In this document: positions 14,917-23,492 of the stretch, piece after piece | Layout of the letters: the number at the start of each line of letters is the position of its first letter | How positions within the stretch are numbered: the stretch's first letter is position 1 | DNA from: Bacteroidales bacterium | Lineage (GTDB): Bacteria > Bacteroidota > Bacteroidia > Bacteroidales > UBA12077 | NCBI GenBank assembly: GCA_013138975.1 | Contig: WTBR01000025.1 | Span: 1 to 57,451 of the forward strand | Reading direction: 5' to 3' | DNA: 57,451 nucleotides | Program-made: the position numbers and the translations under genes | The notes under the pieces: generated by a model | Databases searched by the model: none | What the model was told of the DNA's origin: nothing | What the model saw: the letters and a program-made list of their open reading frames with translations, nothing else

Positions 14917-15471
14917 ATGGATAGAAATAAAGCGGAGAGCTTACTAAAAAAATATGTAAAGAGCGATAAAATGTTGTATCATTCTTATTCTTCAGAGGTA
15001 GTTATGAAGGCATTAGCTAAACATTTAGGTCGCGATGAAGAAAAGTGGGGACTTGCAGGATTGCTTCATGATATTGATTCAGAGATTACAAATGCTGATC
15101 CTTTAAAACATGGTTTAGTGGCAGAAGATCTGTTACTTGATGAGGGAATTGAGGAGGATATTGTTGATGCCATAAAGATGCACAACGAAGAAGCTACCGG
15201 ATTAGAGCGTACAACGGAATTTCAACACGCTTTGGCAGCAGGAGAAACTATAACAGGTTTAATTTACGCAACTGCATTAGTTTATCCCGACAAGAAGATA
15301 AAAGACGTAAAAACAAAGTCTGTAACAAAACGAATGAAGCAAAGTGCTTTTGCAGCTTCTGTTAGTCGAGACAATATAATGGAATGTGAAAAGCTAGGGC
15401 TTACATTAAATGATTTTGCGGAAATTGCGCTTAATGCAATGAAAGAAACAGCAGAAAAGATTGGTTTGTAG
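14917..15471 (+). CDS. HDIG-type HD-domain protein
   Basis: This 184-residue soluble protein shows an HD metal-binding pattern: MLYHSYSSEVVMKALAKHLG, then LAGLLHDIDSEI with the HD pair, HGLVAEDLLLDEGI, and AIKMHNEEATG. It belongs to the small YqeK/HDIG-like hydrolases of nucleotide or phosphoester substrates; the substrate is unknown. It lies 53 bases after the MOSC-MogA gene in the same direction. Similar HD proteins are common in Bacteroidota near unrelated genes, so a Moco role is not implied. Confidence 0.85.
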   Translation: MDRNKAESLLKKYVKSDKMLYHSYSSEVVMKALAKHLGRDEEKWGLAGLLHDIDSEITNADPLKHGLVAEDLLLDEGIEEDIVDAIKMHNEEATGLERTTEFQHALAAGETITGLIYATALVYPDKKIKDVKTKSVTKRMKQSAFAASVSRDNIMECEKLGLTLNDFAEIALNAMKETAEKIGL

Positions 15472-15791
15472 GTTTTTATTTACTTGTTAATAAGAGAATT
15501 GCGTTGCTTGTTAATGAGATAACAAGTTTAATGCATTGATTAATAATGATTTAAATTCCACTTAAGGCTTATTTAAATTTAATCTAATTTTAAATAACAA
15601 AATTAAAACTCATTCCTTTAACACAATACTCTTAAGTTTACAGCGATTAATCTTTGCAACCTAGCAAACTCTAATTCCTATTCTGATTTTTTCATATATT
15701 TGATTATCTAATTTGTAATGATTTATTAACACCTACTTGCTTTTATTTCACATTTACGAAAATTAATTATTGTTTAATTTAAACGTAGCAA
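15472..15791. other. 320-bp intergenic space before mobA
   Basis: No gene was seen. It holds a weak hairpin close to the HD stop codon (ACTTGTTA at about 15481 with TAACAAGT at about 15518) and a TATATTTG match to the TAnnTTTG -7 consensus at 15695-15702, which may drive mobA with a leader of about 85 bases. The remainder is AT-rich and featureless. Confidence 0.4.
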
Positions 15792-16415
15792 ATGGAATTT
15801 ATTAAGGAGCACAACAAAATATCTGCAGTTATTCTTGCAGGTGGAGAAAACAATCGTTTTAACGGAAAAACTAAAGCTAATATTCAAATTAGCGGAGTTA
15901 GAATTATTGCTCGGACTATAAAATTGTTACATGAAATATTCGAGGATATTATTATTGTAACAAACACTCCTGAGGATTTTATGGGATATCATCACTTTAG
16001 AATTGTGCCTGATGAAATTAAAAAAGTGGGTCCTCTTGGAGGGATTCATGCAGCTATGCGCATTGCAAACAATGATTCTGTATTTGTATTTGCAAGCGAC
16101 ATGCCCTGTATATCAAGTACATTAATAAAAAAGCACATCGAATTCTATAATAAAAGAGAATGTGATGCTGCAATTCCTAGAATCAAAGATAGCAAAGAAC
16201 CTTTACATTCTATTTATCACAAAAGAATATTTGATAGTTTGGATACCTTTTTGAAAGGAGCAAATAAATATTCGATTGATAATTTCATTAAAGATCTAGA
16301 TGTTAGATATCATAATCTTGATGACAATGAACAACATAAAAAGGCCTTTCTAAATATTAACACACCACAGGATTTATCCATGATGGAGTGTTACGAAGAG
16401 GTGCATCATTTTTAA
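15792..16415 (+). CDS. mobA: Molybdenum cofactor guanylyltransferase MobA-like
   Basis: This 207-residue protein has the nucleotidyltransferase fold of MobA, which joins GMP to molybdopterin to make the bis-MGD cofactor of DMSO-reductase-family enzymes. The visible motifs are VILAGGENNRFNGKTKA at the N-terminus, the lysine-containing DEIKKVGPLGGIHAAM and the aspartate motif FVFASDMPCISS, followed by NINTPQDL. Because bis-MGD is needed for nitrate, arsenate, thiosulfate or similar reductases, its presence implies such an enzyme elsewhere in the genome. It sits alone after a 320-bp gap, with a hairpin terminator behind it. Confidence 0.9.
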   Translation: MEFIKEHNKISAVILAGGENNRFNGKTKANIQISGVRIIARTIKLLHEIFEDIIIVTNTPEDFMGYHHFRIVPDEIKKVGPLGGIHAAMRIANNDSVFVFASDMPCISSTLIKKHIEFYNKRECDAAIPRIKDSKEPLHSIYHKRIFDSLDTFLKGANKYSIDNFIKDLDVRYHNLDDNEQHKKAFLNINTPQDLSMMECYEEVHHF

Positions 16416-16437
16416 GAATAAATCTAAAATATAATAT

Positions 16438-16482
16438 AAAAAGTTGTCATGCTGAGCTTGTCGAAGCATTGACAACTTTTTT
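16438..16482 (+). terminator. Terminator of mobA formed by a dispersed repeat
   Basis: AAAAGTTGTCA and TGACAACTTTT form the stem, followed by more T. The loop contains GCTGAGCTTGTCGAAGCA, so the hairpin is a member of the dispersed TGTCAT..GAGCTTGTCGAAG family used as a terminator. Confidence 0.75.
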
Positions 16483-16564
16483 ATTTTTGTGCTATCCGCA
16501 AAGCGTGCCACGGATTTATTAATAATTGGCAAGTTGATTATAATTTAATGTCACCTAAAATTAG

Positions 16565-16583
16565 TTAACCGTGGAACGGTTAA
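16565..16583. repeat. Perfect 7-bp inverted repeat
   Basis: TTAACCG-N5-CGGTTAA lies in non-coding DNA between mobA and yidD. It could be an operator or a small hairpin; no neighbour clearly uses it. Confidence 0.35.
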
Positions 16584-16670
16584 TTGCTTAATATATAGCT
16601 TAGTACTGTTTCTTATTTTGTTGAGAAGTGATGTTTTAAGTTGATTTTTTTGTTTTTGAGACAGCTTCAG

Positions 16671-16937
16671 TTACTTTTTAGGTTTATATTCTTTTACAGT
16701 AATTTTTGGAACAGGATCATATCCATGTGTTCCCCAAGGATGACATTTTGATAATCTTCTTAATCCTAACCAAGCACCTTTAAAAGGACCATGTGTTTTA
16801 ACCGCTTCAACAAAATATTCAGAACAGGTAGGAGTATGCCTGCATGATGCTGGTGTAAATGGTGAAATACACCATTTGTAAAAGTAAATCGGAATCAAGA
16901 ATATGTATCCAAGTAGTTTTTTAAGAAATTGCCACAT
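16671..16937 (-). CDS. yidD: Membrane protein insertion efficiency factor YidD
   Basis: This 88-residue protein has one amphipathic or hydrophobic N-terminal segment (LLGYIFLIPIYFYKWCISPF) and the YidD signature ASCRHTPTCSEYFVEAVKTHG followed by GLRRLSKCHPWG. YidD helps YidC insert proteins into the inner membrane. It is normally near rnpA/yidC, but here it is alone. It is transcribed on the minus strand from a short upstream space that also contains the terminator of the MNT gene. Confidence 0.95.
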   Translation of the reverse strand: MWQFLKKLLGYIFLIPIYFYKWCISPFTPASCRHTPTCSEYFVEAVKTHGPFKGAWLGLRRLSKCHPWGTHGYDPVPKITVKEYKPKK

Positions 16938-16983
16938 TTATTATGTTTTGTTGCAAAGGTATGTAATTTAAGTAAAAAATTAT

Positions 16984-17011
16984 CCAGAAAGCTAATGCCT
17001 TAGCTTTTTGG
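16984..17011 (-). terminator. Terminator downstream of the MNT gene
   Basis: AAAGCTAA-TGCC-TTAGCTTT forms an 8-bp stem extended by CCA/TGG. On the minus strand it is followed by ATAATTTTTT, a good T-tract for transcripts coming from 17401. Confidence 0.7.
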
Positions 17012-17018
17012 ATGATTA

Positions 17019-17087
17019 TTATATTATTCTCGATTTAGCTGTTTCTATGCGGTTTTTAATATATGCGTCTCTATCTCTGGGTTTCAT
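17019..17087 (-). pseudogene. Truncated HEPN gene, partner of the MNT antitoxin
   Basis: The 22 codons MKPRDRDAYIKNRIETAKSR-II then stop, starting at an ATG that overlaps the MNT stop codon by four bases (ATGA). The start resembles the first helix of HEPN proteins that pair with MNT nucleotidyltransferases. The remaining 100 or so codons of a HEPN gene are absent and a terminator follows at once, so this is a decayed toxin remnant. The call rests on position and the N-terminal pattern. Confidence 0.6.
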
Positions 17088-17401
17088 AATTTTACACCTT
17101 CATTTGTAACATTTACGTAAAATGGAGTGATTATTTGTTTGGTATCCCAATTAACTTTTGAATAAACAAAAACAGAAAATGGTTCTCCAGTTTCTAGTTC
17201 CAGATCGTATAGTGAATTTCTAAACGCCCTTTCTTTGGTAATATCTATAGGATAATCAGTCAATATTAATATGTCCCAATCAGAATCTTTTCTTTCTGTT
17301 CCTCGAGCTCTTGAACCATAAAGGATTATTTCAGCGTTTGGATCAATTTTTCCAACTGTCTGTTTAATTAAAAGACTTATATGTTTCGTTTTTTTCTTCA
17401 C
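17084..17401 (-). CDS. MNT-type minimal nucleotidyltransferase, orphan antitoxin
   Basis: This 105-residue protein carries the nucleotidyltransferase signature ILYGSRARGTERKDSDWDIL with the GS and two aspartates, then the third strand near ETGEPFSVFVYSK. MNT proteins of HEPN/MNT systems add AMP groups to a HEPN toxin and silence it. Here the HEPN gene that should follow is reduced to 22 codons, so the antitoxin has lost its target and probably persists as an orphan. It may be inactive or may act on another HEPN protein, for instance the one at 11.9-12.3 kb, but that is speculation. Confidence 0.85.
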   Translation of the reverse strand: MKKKTKHISLLIKQTVGKIDPNAEIILYGSRARGTERKDSDWDILILTDYPIDITKERAFRNSLYDLELETGEPFSVFVYSKVNWDTKQIITPFYVNVTNEGVKL

Positions 17402-17595
17402 ATTTCAAAAGTACTAAAATATTCTTATTCTATCTCTCTGAGTTTCCGTAAAATGGAATATAATGGTCTTTGAGTTTTGCAGTTATACGAGTTTTAACAG
17501 TATTCTTTATCCTCGTTATCGAAATGTAAAGATAACAAAATTGTCAGAATCCGTTGCAACCCGTATTTTTTCTCAAGTGCTGTTACTGTTTGTTT

Positions 17596-18585
17596 CTATT
17601 TTTTCAATTCAACTTTTTCAACAATACTAAAGCCAGATGTTTTATTAAATTTCATATTATGCACAAAATTTTTCATACTATCAGAAGGATCAATTGTATC
17701 CAGATTTAATTTATTTAATGTCTCGGGAAGAATTATTACTGATAAAATTGATTGTTTTTCCATATGTCCAGTAGCGCTATTTAAAAGATTAGAAACTGCG
17801 TTTATTTTTGAATATTCAACAGGCACGTATGCAAAAACCTCTCTAGCTATTCTAATTACTGAACTGCAAATATGGTCTTGATATAATTCATTAAATTTAG
17901 ATTTAGACATATCTTTTCTTGAAAGTTTTCCAGTTGAAGTTTGTTTAAGTTCATAATTTGGAATTGCTTCTTCACTATTTACAAAAATGTCAACATCTAT
18001 ATGATTATTTTCAAATTTAAAACTAATCTTTGCCCCTAATTCTCCAATTTCAGAAAATGGTTCAAAAAACTCAAATGCCTTTTTATAAGCTTCTGATTCT
18101 TTATGTTCTATAACTTTGACAATTTCCTGTAATATTCCCCAATTATTCAATTCTTCTAAATATTTGCTATGTTTTAATTCATAATTCTTCTGGTTATTAT
18201 TTTTAGCTTGAATTAATTGATTCTCAAGATTAGTAAGTTTTTTTCGTGTTAAACCGAATATTTTATCAAAGAATGATGGTTTGAAATTATCAATTTTATT
18301 TTGAATTTGATTTTCAGTGTTTGAATTTCTTATAGGTTCAACTGGTTCTTTCATTTCTTTTATCTTAGTCCAGTCAATCGGTTCTGTACAATCTTTATGA
18401 AGAGACTTTATCATTTCAACATACTGTGTCCATTCTCTTACTGCACTTGTAGCATTACTTATTTCTTTTTGTTTTTGCTGTTCCTTAAATGCTTTTGCGG
18501 TTTCTCGAGCTCTTCTTTGTTGCTCTCTTTCAATTTGACGAACGGCTGTTCCGTATGAACGCACTACACCTTTTACAGTAACCAT
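17596..18585 (-). CDS. Coiled-coil-rich protein of unknown function
   Basis: This 329-residue soluble protein is not recognised. The N-terminus MVTVKGVVRSYGTAVRQIER is followed by a strongly charged helical stretch (about 15-60, EQQRRARETAKAFKEQQKQK) and a second helical region with KKLTNLENQLIQAKNNN. The C-terminal half looks globular (SEIGELGAKISFKFENNHID, HICSSVIRIAREVFAYVPVE, SILSVIILPETLNKLNLDTI). There are no signal peptide, membrane segment or catalytic motif that I can see. It stands alone in a region with toxin-antitoxin relics and duplicated DNA, which is typical of accessory or defence genes, but no function can be given. Confidence 0.6.
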   Translation of the reverse strand: MVTVKGVVRSYGTAVRQIEREQQRRARETAKAFKEQQKQKEISNATSAVREWTQYVEMIKSLHKDCTEPIDWTKIKEMKEPVEPIRNSNTENQIQNKIDNFKPSFFDKIFGLTRKKLTNLENQLIQAKNNNQKNYELKHSKYLEELNNWGILQEIVKVIEHKESEAYKKAFEFFEPFSEIGELGAKISFKFENNHIDVDIFVNSEEAIPNYELKQTSTGKLSRKDMSKSKFNELYQDHICSSVIRIAREVFAYVPVEYSKINAVSNLLNSATGHMEKQSILSVIILPETLNKLNLDTIDPSDSMKNFVHNMKFNKTSGFSIVEKVELKK

Positions 18586-18704
18586 TTTTCTATGATTTTA
18601 AATTAGTAATCTTTTTAAATTAAGATACTAAAGATAATAAATTGATTACTATTTTCACAATTTCATTAAACATTATAATCAGAATGAAAAATAGAATTTA
18701 CAGG

Positions 18705-18882
18705 TAATTTAAAAATTCCTATTCCTTGTTTCACTTCATCAAAAGCGACTAATTACATCAGTGATTTAGCTTGCGAATCTTTTATTCTTTATATCTTTTC
18801 TTTTATTGAAGCAAACGTAATTGAAAAAAGCAAAAGTCTGATGACCCAAGTCCAAATTGGAAAAGCGGGAGGGGCGTCTGAC
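18705..18882 (-). pseudogene. Duplicated fragment of the 3' end of ccsBA
   Basis: In the 416-bp gap between two genes, 18705-18882 is a degenerate copy of 20171-20357, the end and downstream flank of the cytochrome biogenesis gene. Translated on the minus strand it reads DAPPAFPIWTWVIRLLLF and then SITFASIKEKI-stop, against DDPPIFPIWAWSIILLLF and FLIGFASIKERKY in the intact gene. The lipoprotein gene (19002-20081) lies between the two copies. The rest of this gap has no gene that I can see. Confidence 0.8.
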
Positions 18883-19001
18883 TTTTGCTCTTTGTAAAAT
18901 TACCTCTTAATATTTTAGGGGATTTATTCTTAATTCTTTTAAAATTTGTAAAAAGGCTAAAAACTTACTGAAATAAGATATTTATACGATGCGCTGTGTA
19001 A

Positions 19002-20081
19002 TTATTTTATTTTTTTTCCATTCTTATATGTAATTTCTTTTAAAATATTCCCGGAATTGTCATACTCAATATAACGTCCGTCTTTATTTTTATTTAAATC
19101 ATAATCAACCACTTTCTTTAACTGACCATTTTCAAAAAAGTATCTCCAAGTCCCAATCTCATTATTATAGTTACTTCCTGAATATATGTCATCTGTATGG
19201 GATTGTAAATTATGCTTTGCTTTTAATCCAATTGATTTTAGATTCCCATTTGAATAATTCTCTGAAAGTATTTCTATTATCTCAATATCGGGATGCGCAG
19301 AGAGTTTCATAATTCTAGAATAGTATTTTTCATATGAACCAATAGTATCAATTTTATACAAATTATTTTTTAATTTATTAATTATGTCTTTTTTTGGATT
19401 TATTTTACTTTCAATGATATCATCTATGGAGACTATATCCTTTTCAATATAATTTATACTCGTTTTATTAATATTTTTTATATAAATAGGATCATAACCA
19501 ATACCCTCTAATCCAATTATTCCATAAACCGTTTCACCTTTTTCAATATTTGTATTTATTATACTATAAAGATCAAGTTCTTTTCGAAAAGTTGAATTTG
19601 CAGAACTTGCTACTAATAAATTTCCAACAGATAAAATAGGTCCTAAAGCGTAGCCAATCGAATAGGTTTCAACGGAATTATTATCTGCAACATATAATTT
19701 TAAAGGTGTCATCAATAAATAAAACAAATAACTCGCTGACGATTGTTTAAATACCTTTTTTAATACATTTGGTTCAATTAAACTAAGTTGTTTATTTCCA
19801 GAATAAAAAGCAAAATCATTACCTATTGTTACCACAGAATCTGTATTATTTGTAATTTTAACAGATACTATTTTAATTCTATTATAAATTTCTTTTTTTG
19901 AATACTTTTTATTTTTTTTCTCTCTAAGAACATCATATTTATAAGATAAACTTACTCCATCTTGCAAATCATGTGAAGCATAACTGATTGTTGGCGGGTT
20001 AATTGGTATATACGATGAAGCACAGCCATTAATTAAAATTATTGTCAAAATCGCTAAGGCATTAAAAAAATGTTTTCTCAT
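19002..20081 (-). CDS. Predicted lipoprotein with C-terminal MORN-like repeats
   Basis: This 359-residue protein has a lipoprotein signal peptide: MRKHFFNALAILTIILINGC with the lipid-modified cysteine at residue 20. The middle is a globular domain of unknown family with a hydrophobic patch (SYLFYLLMTPLKLYV and SIGYALGPILSVGNLLVAS). The C-terminus has MORN/YwqK-like repeats (EIGTWRYFFENGQLKKVVDY and DGRYIEYDNSGNILKEITYK). It sits between the ccsBA end and a duplicated fragment of that end, so it was probably introduced as a unit. No function is clear. Confidence 0.75.
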   Translation of the reverse strand: MRKHFFNALAILTIILINGCASSYIPINPPTISYASHDLQDGVSLSYKYDVLREKKNKKYSKKEIYNRIKIVSVKITNNTDSVVTIGNDFAFYSGNKQLSLIEPNVLKKVFKQSSASYLFYLLMTPLKLYVADNNSVETYSIGYALGPILSVGNLLVASSANSTFRKELDLYSIINTNIEKGETVYGIIGLEGIGYDPIYIKNINKTSINYIEKDIVSIDDIIESKINPKKDIINKLKNNLYKIDTIGSYEKYYSRIMKLSAHPDIEIIEILSENYSNGNLKSIGLKAKHNLQSHTDDIYSGSNYNNEIGTWRYFFENGQLKKVVDYDLNKNKDGRYIEYDNSGNILKEITYKNGKKIK

Positions 20082-20170
20082 ATCATTTTATATTTATAAT
20101 TAAAAATAGTTTTCAATTTTTGCTAAATTTAAATAAAGTTTCATTGATTTTTAAGCTAAAATAAAATTAT

Positions 20171-20357
20171 TACACAGGCTTTGAAATTCCTGACCCTTGT
20201 TTAGCTTTGTAAGAAAATGTGTTATAAATCAGAGGCTTAGTTTATAGATCTTTTGTTTTATACTTTCTTTCTTTTATTGAAGCAAACCCAATTAAAAAAA
20301 ACAACAAAAGTATTATGCTCCATGCCCAAATTGGAAAAATGGGAGGGTCGTCAGATG
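20171..20357 (-). repeat. Parent copy of the duplicated ccsBA 3' end
   Basis: This segment covers the last codons of ccsBA and about 70 bp of its downstream flank. It shares an extended match with 18705-18882, including TTTTATTGAAGCAAAC and CCAAATTGGAAAA. Identity is moderate, so the duplication is not recent. Confidence 0.75.
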
Positions 20358-23300
20358 CATAGCTATGCAAACCTTTTGTGAAATAGTAATTTACTCCAAC
20401 AAAGGTCATAATAACACTTCCAAAAGCAATAATTGCACCTATGTTGAAAATTAAAGCAGATTTCAATTTAGGGATTAACCTAAAATGTAGAACTACAGCA
20501 TATACAAGAATTATTATAAGAGACCAGGTTTCTTTGGCATCCCAGCCCCAATATCTGCCCCAGGATTCATTAGCCCATATTCCACCTAAAAATGTACCCA
20601 CCGTTGTTAAAAATAGTCCTATAAATAGTGCTTTTTCGTTTATATAAGAAAGTTCTTTAATTATTAAATCTGTCCTTATTTTATTCTTTTGTGATTTAAA
20701 AAGAAACATGTTCATGTTTATTAATCCTAAAAAGAAGCCTAATCCTAAAAAAGCATAACCAATTGTAATTGTAGCAACATGGAATATTAACCAATATGAT
20801 TTTAATACAGGTTGTAAGTTTGTTAATTGAGGATCATAATAACTATGACCTGCCGTCATTAAAATTAGAAATGATAGCAATGCGGTAGCGGAAAGTGTAA
20901 TTTTAGAGTGCCGAATAAAACTAAACCCGGCAAGTAAGCTACCCCAGGCAACCAGTAGTAAAGTTTCGTAACCATTACTCCAGGGCGCATGATTTGTTAA
21001 ATACCATCTCAAACCCATTCCAAATGTATGAAAAGCAAAAGCACATGATAGTAATCCCACAAAAATGATAATGGCAATTTGGATTATTTTGCTTTTTGTG
21101 GTTTTTAAATTCTCAACAATTGAGAATATCAAAAGAGATAATCCTAATAGTGCATAAACATATTTTAAATGGATAAATATTTTTGCTTTATTGTAAAAAG
21201 TTTCAATACCAACTTTAAATTTAGAGGGAAGAAAATTAGCTGAACCGTTTTGCCTTTGAATACTTTCAAAATATCCCAAAATCTGATTTGACCTGAAATA
21301 ATCACCTGTCCTTTGCGCTTTGCTTAACGATTCCAGGTAAACCTGCATAATGTTTCTGTAATTAAGATTTGCTAATTGAAAATCAGTGTTTAGTATTTCT
21401 AACTTACCGGTTAATGTGCTTAAAGCCTCAGAATCATTCCAATTAATCCATTTATTGTTTGTCGAGTTTTGTACAGGGAATATTTTTAGTAATGAACCAT
21501 TATATGTCATAATGCAAATATTTACTCGCTCAGTTACCTTAATAATTTCCTTGTCGAACTTTGTTTGTTCTTTTGGTTTTTTATTAAAAGCATTTTGCAG
21601 AAAGCTTTCAAGTTTGTATCTGTTTTGCTCATTAAAGAAGTCATTAAAAGAAGCATGTTTTTCATTCGCACCCAGAATATTTCTAATTGATTTATTACTT
21701 ACATAAATAATTTCCTGCTCTTTCCAGAATACCGGATTGTGAAACATATCTAAAAAGACCTGCATTGCGTCCATTTCTTCATTTTGTGGAAGAATGATCA
21801 AGTCTTTTTTAGAAATTTTGTGCATAACATCATATGCCAAAGAGTTTACCGGTGCAAAACGACCATCGTACGATTGTACAAGCAGTTTTCCGAACTCTTC
21901 AGCATGATCTGCTCTTATGTGATTCTGTGTATTGTTATTGGCGAATGCAAATCCACTGAAGCTTAGAATAGTAAAGAGGATTATTAGTAATGCTTTTCTT
22001 TGTAATCTAATAGTTGCAATTTTTTTGCTCAATTCATTGAATCGTGATTTTTTTGAAAATATCAGTAATACAAAACTTAATCCTAAAAGAAAATAGCCTA
22101 AATAAGATATTAATGTTCCATAAAAATCATAGTTTACAGATAGTATCGTGCCTTTTTCATCCTCATCATACAAGGTTTGAAAAAATTTATATCCATCATA
22201 TTTCAGAACATTATTCTTTAAGATGGAGTGCTGTTCTTTTAAATTTATTCTTTCATCAATTAAAACAACTTCGCTTAAATACGACGAAGGACTTTGTGAA
22301 CCCGGATACTTATTTAAAGTAAAATTATTGAGCTGTATTGAGAAAGGTATTTTTACGGGTTTAGGGCCATAAGTTATTTCAAATTCATTACCATTAATAA
22401 TGGTCTTCGTAGCTTTTTGAATATATTTTTCAGTATCATAAAACAACTCAATATCTTCACTAATTTTTCCGATTTCAATGTTTGCAAGAAGCACATCAAT
22501 TTTATTGTTATCAGAATCTCCTTCAAGCCATTTTATATGGGCATTTTTATGATGTTTTACAAAAAGAAACATCTCTTCATTAATACTAAAAACATAATTT
22601 TCTTGAAAACTGCTAATCGAATCTTTTTTAATGATTTGAGTAGCCATTTCCGATTTCTTATTTGTTCTTATGGGGTAGGGTGATTCAATAAAAAGTTCAT
22701 TATTTCGTTCGGAAATTTTTACCGATTTCTTTATCGTATTATTATCATACGAAACAATAATATTACCCAAATCTTTGTAGCATCCCTTTTTTATATAAAC
22801 AGTTTCTACACCTTCCTTACGGGCAAGCGATAATTCAATAATTTCACTGTCTCCAATATGTGGAATGATAATTTCCTCAGCATTTCTCACATATTCCTTA
22901 AAGCTTACTATAATGCTTTTGTTTTTATCCAATTCAAATTCCCGGTATTTTGGATTCTTTCCAATTTGTGAAAAATAGACAGGTTTATTCGTACAAAAAG
23001 AAGTGTTTTCGTTTATTTCTTTAATTTGGAAATAAGGTTCAGAACTATAAATTAGATTTGTTGATTCGTTCTCCCTAATGTGCATATCACCTTCAAATCC
23101 AAAATAGCGTGTAATGCCAGCTCCGATTATCATTACAATAAATGCAATATGAAGTATAAATGAGGCTGCCTTTTCTTTACGGAATAATTTATGTTTTTTG
23201 ATATTGCCAATAAAATTGAGAGCTAATAAAACAAGAATCCCTTCAAACCATTTGGAATTATATATAAGAACTTTTGCAGTATATGTATCATAACTATTTT

Positions 23301-23406
23301 CTATAAATGTAGCTGTTGCAATTACAACAAAGAATATACACAATAATATTATGCTTGATTTATTTGAAAATAATATTGATTTTAAATTACTTCTTATTTG
23401 CCTCAT
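20242..23406 (-). CDS. ccsBA: Fused cytochrome c biogenesis protein CcsBA (system II)
   Basis: This 1054-residue integral membrane protein moves heme across the inner membrane and joins it to apocytochrome CXXCH motifs. The N-terminal ResB/CcsB part (about 1-460) has membrane helices and a large periplasmic segment; residues of about 480-690 form a second periplasmic part (HAEEFGKLLVQSYDGRFAPV). The CcsA part (about 710-1054) has the tryptophan-rich heme motif WGRYWGWDAKETW at about 950-961 and conserved histidines in GLRWYLTNHAPWSNGYETL and NHAP. Fused CcsBA is usual in Bacteroidota. It lies beside the multiheme cytochrome genes it must serve. A fragment of its 3' end is duplicated 1.5 kb away. 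Confidence 0.95.
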   Translation of the reverse strand: MRQIRSNLKSILFSNKSSIILLCIFFVVIATATFIENSYDTYTAKVLIYNSKWFEGILVLLALNFIGNIKKHKLFRKEKAASFILHIAFIVMIIGAGITRYFGFEGDMHIRENESTNLIYSSEPYFQIKEINENTSFCTNKPVYFSQIGKNPKYREFELDKNKSIIVSFKEYVRNAEEIIIPHIGDSEIIELSLARKEGVETVYIKKGCYKDLGNIIVSYDNNTIKKSVKISERNNELFIESPYPIRTNKKSEMATQIIKKDSISSFQENYVFSINEEMFLFVKHHKNAHIKWLEGDSDNNKIDVLLANIEIGKISEDIELFYDTEKYIQKATKTIINGNEFEITYGPKPVKIPFSIQLNNFTLNKYPGSQSPSSYLSEVVLIDERINLKEQHSILKNNVLKYDGYKFFQTLYDEDEKGTILSVNYDFYGTLISYLGYFLLGLSFVLLIFSKKSRFNELSKKIATIRLQRKALLIILFTILSFSGFAFANNNTQNHIRADHAEEFGKLLVQSYDGRFAPVNSLAYDVMHKISKKDLIILPQNEEMDAMQVFLDMFHNPVFWKEQEIIYVSNKSIRNILGANEKHASFNDFFNEQNRYKLESFLQNAFNKKPKEQTKFDKEIIKVTERVNICIMTYNGSLLKIFPVQNSTNNKWINWNDSEALSTLTGKLEILNTDFQLANLNYRNIMQVYLESLSKAQRTGDYFRSNQILGYFESIQRQNGSANFLPSKFKVGIETFYNKAKIFIHLKYVYALLGLSLLIFSIVENLKTTKSKIIQIAIIIFVGLLSCAFAFHTFGMGLRWYLTNHAPWSNGYETLLLVAWGSLLAGFSFIRHSKITLSATALLSFLILMTAGHSYYDPQLTNLQPVLKSYWLIFHVATITIGYAFLGLGFFLGLINMNMFLFKSQKNKIRTDLIIKELSYINEKALFIGLFLTTVGTFLGGIWANESWGRYWGWDAKETWSLIIILVYAVVLHFRLIPKLKSALIFNIGAIIAFGSVIMTFVGVNYYFTKGLHSYASDDPPIFPIWAWSIILLLFFLIGFASIKERKYKTKDL

Positions 23407-23435
23407 TCAGTAAAAATAATAATTTGTACTCAAAT

Positions 23436-23466
23436 AAAAAATGGAGCTATAAAAGCTCCATTTTTA
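23436..23466 (-). terminator. Terminator of the 14-heme cytochrome gene
   Basis: ATGGAGCT and AGCTCCAT form an 8-bp stem with a short loop; on the minus strand a T-rich tract (TTTTTTATTTG) follows. It lies between the cytochrome stop codon and the ccsBA start. Confidence 0.85.
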
Positions 23467-23492
23467 TGAAATATATTCTAGCTAAAATTTAA

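Noticed and set aside
16500..16670. Possible small RNA gene between mobA and yidD
   Set aside because: Only one 7-bp palindrome and no promoter-terminator pair were seen.
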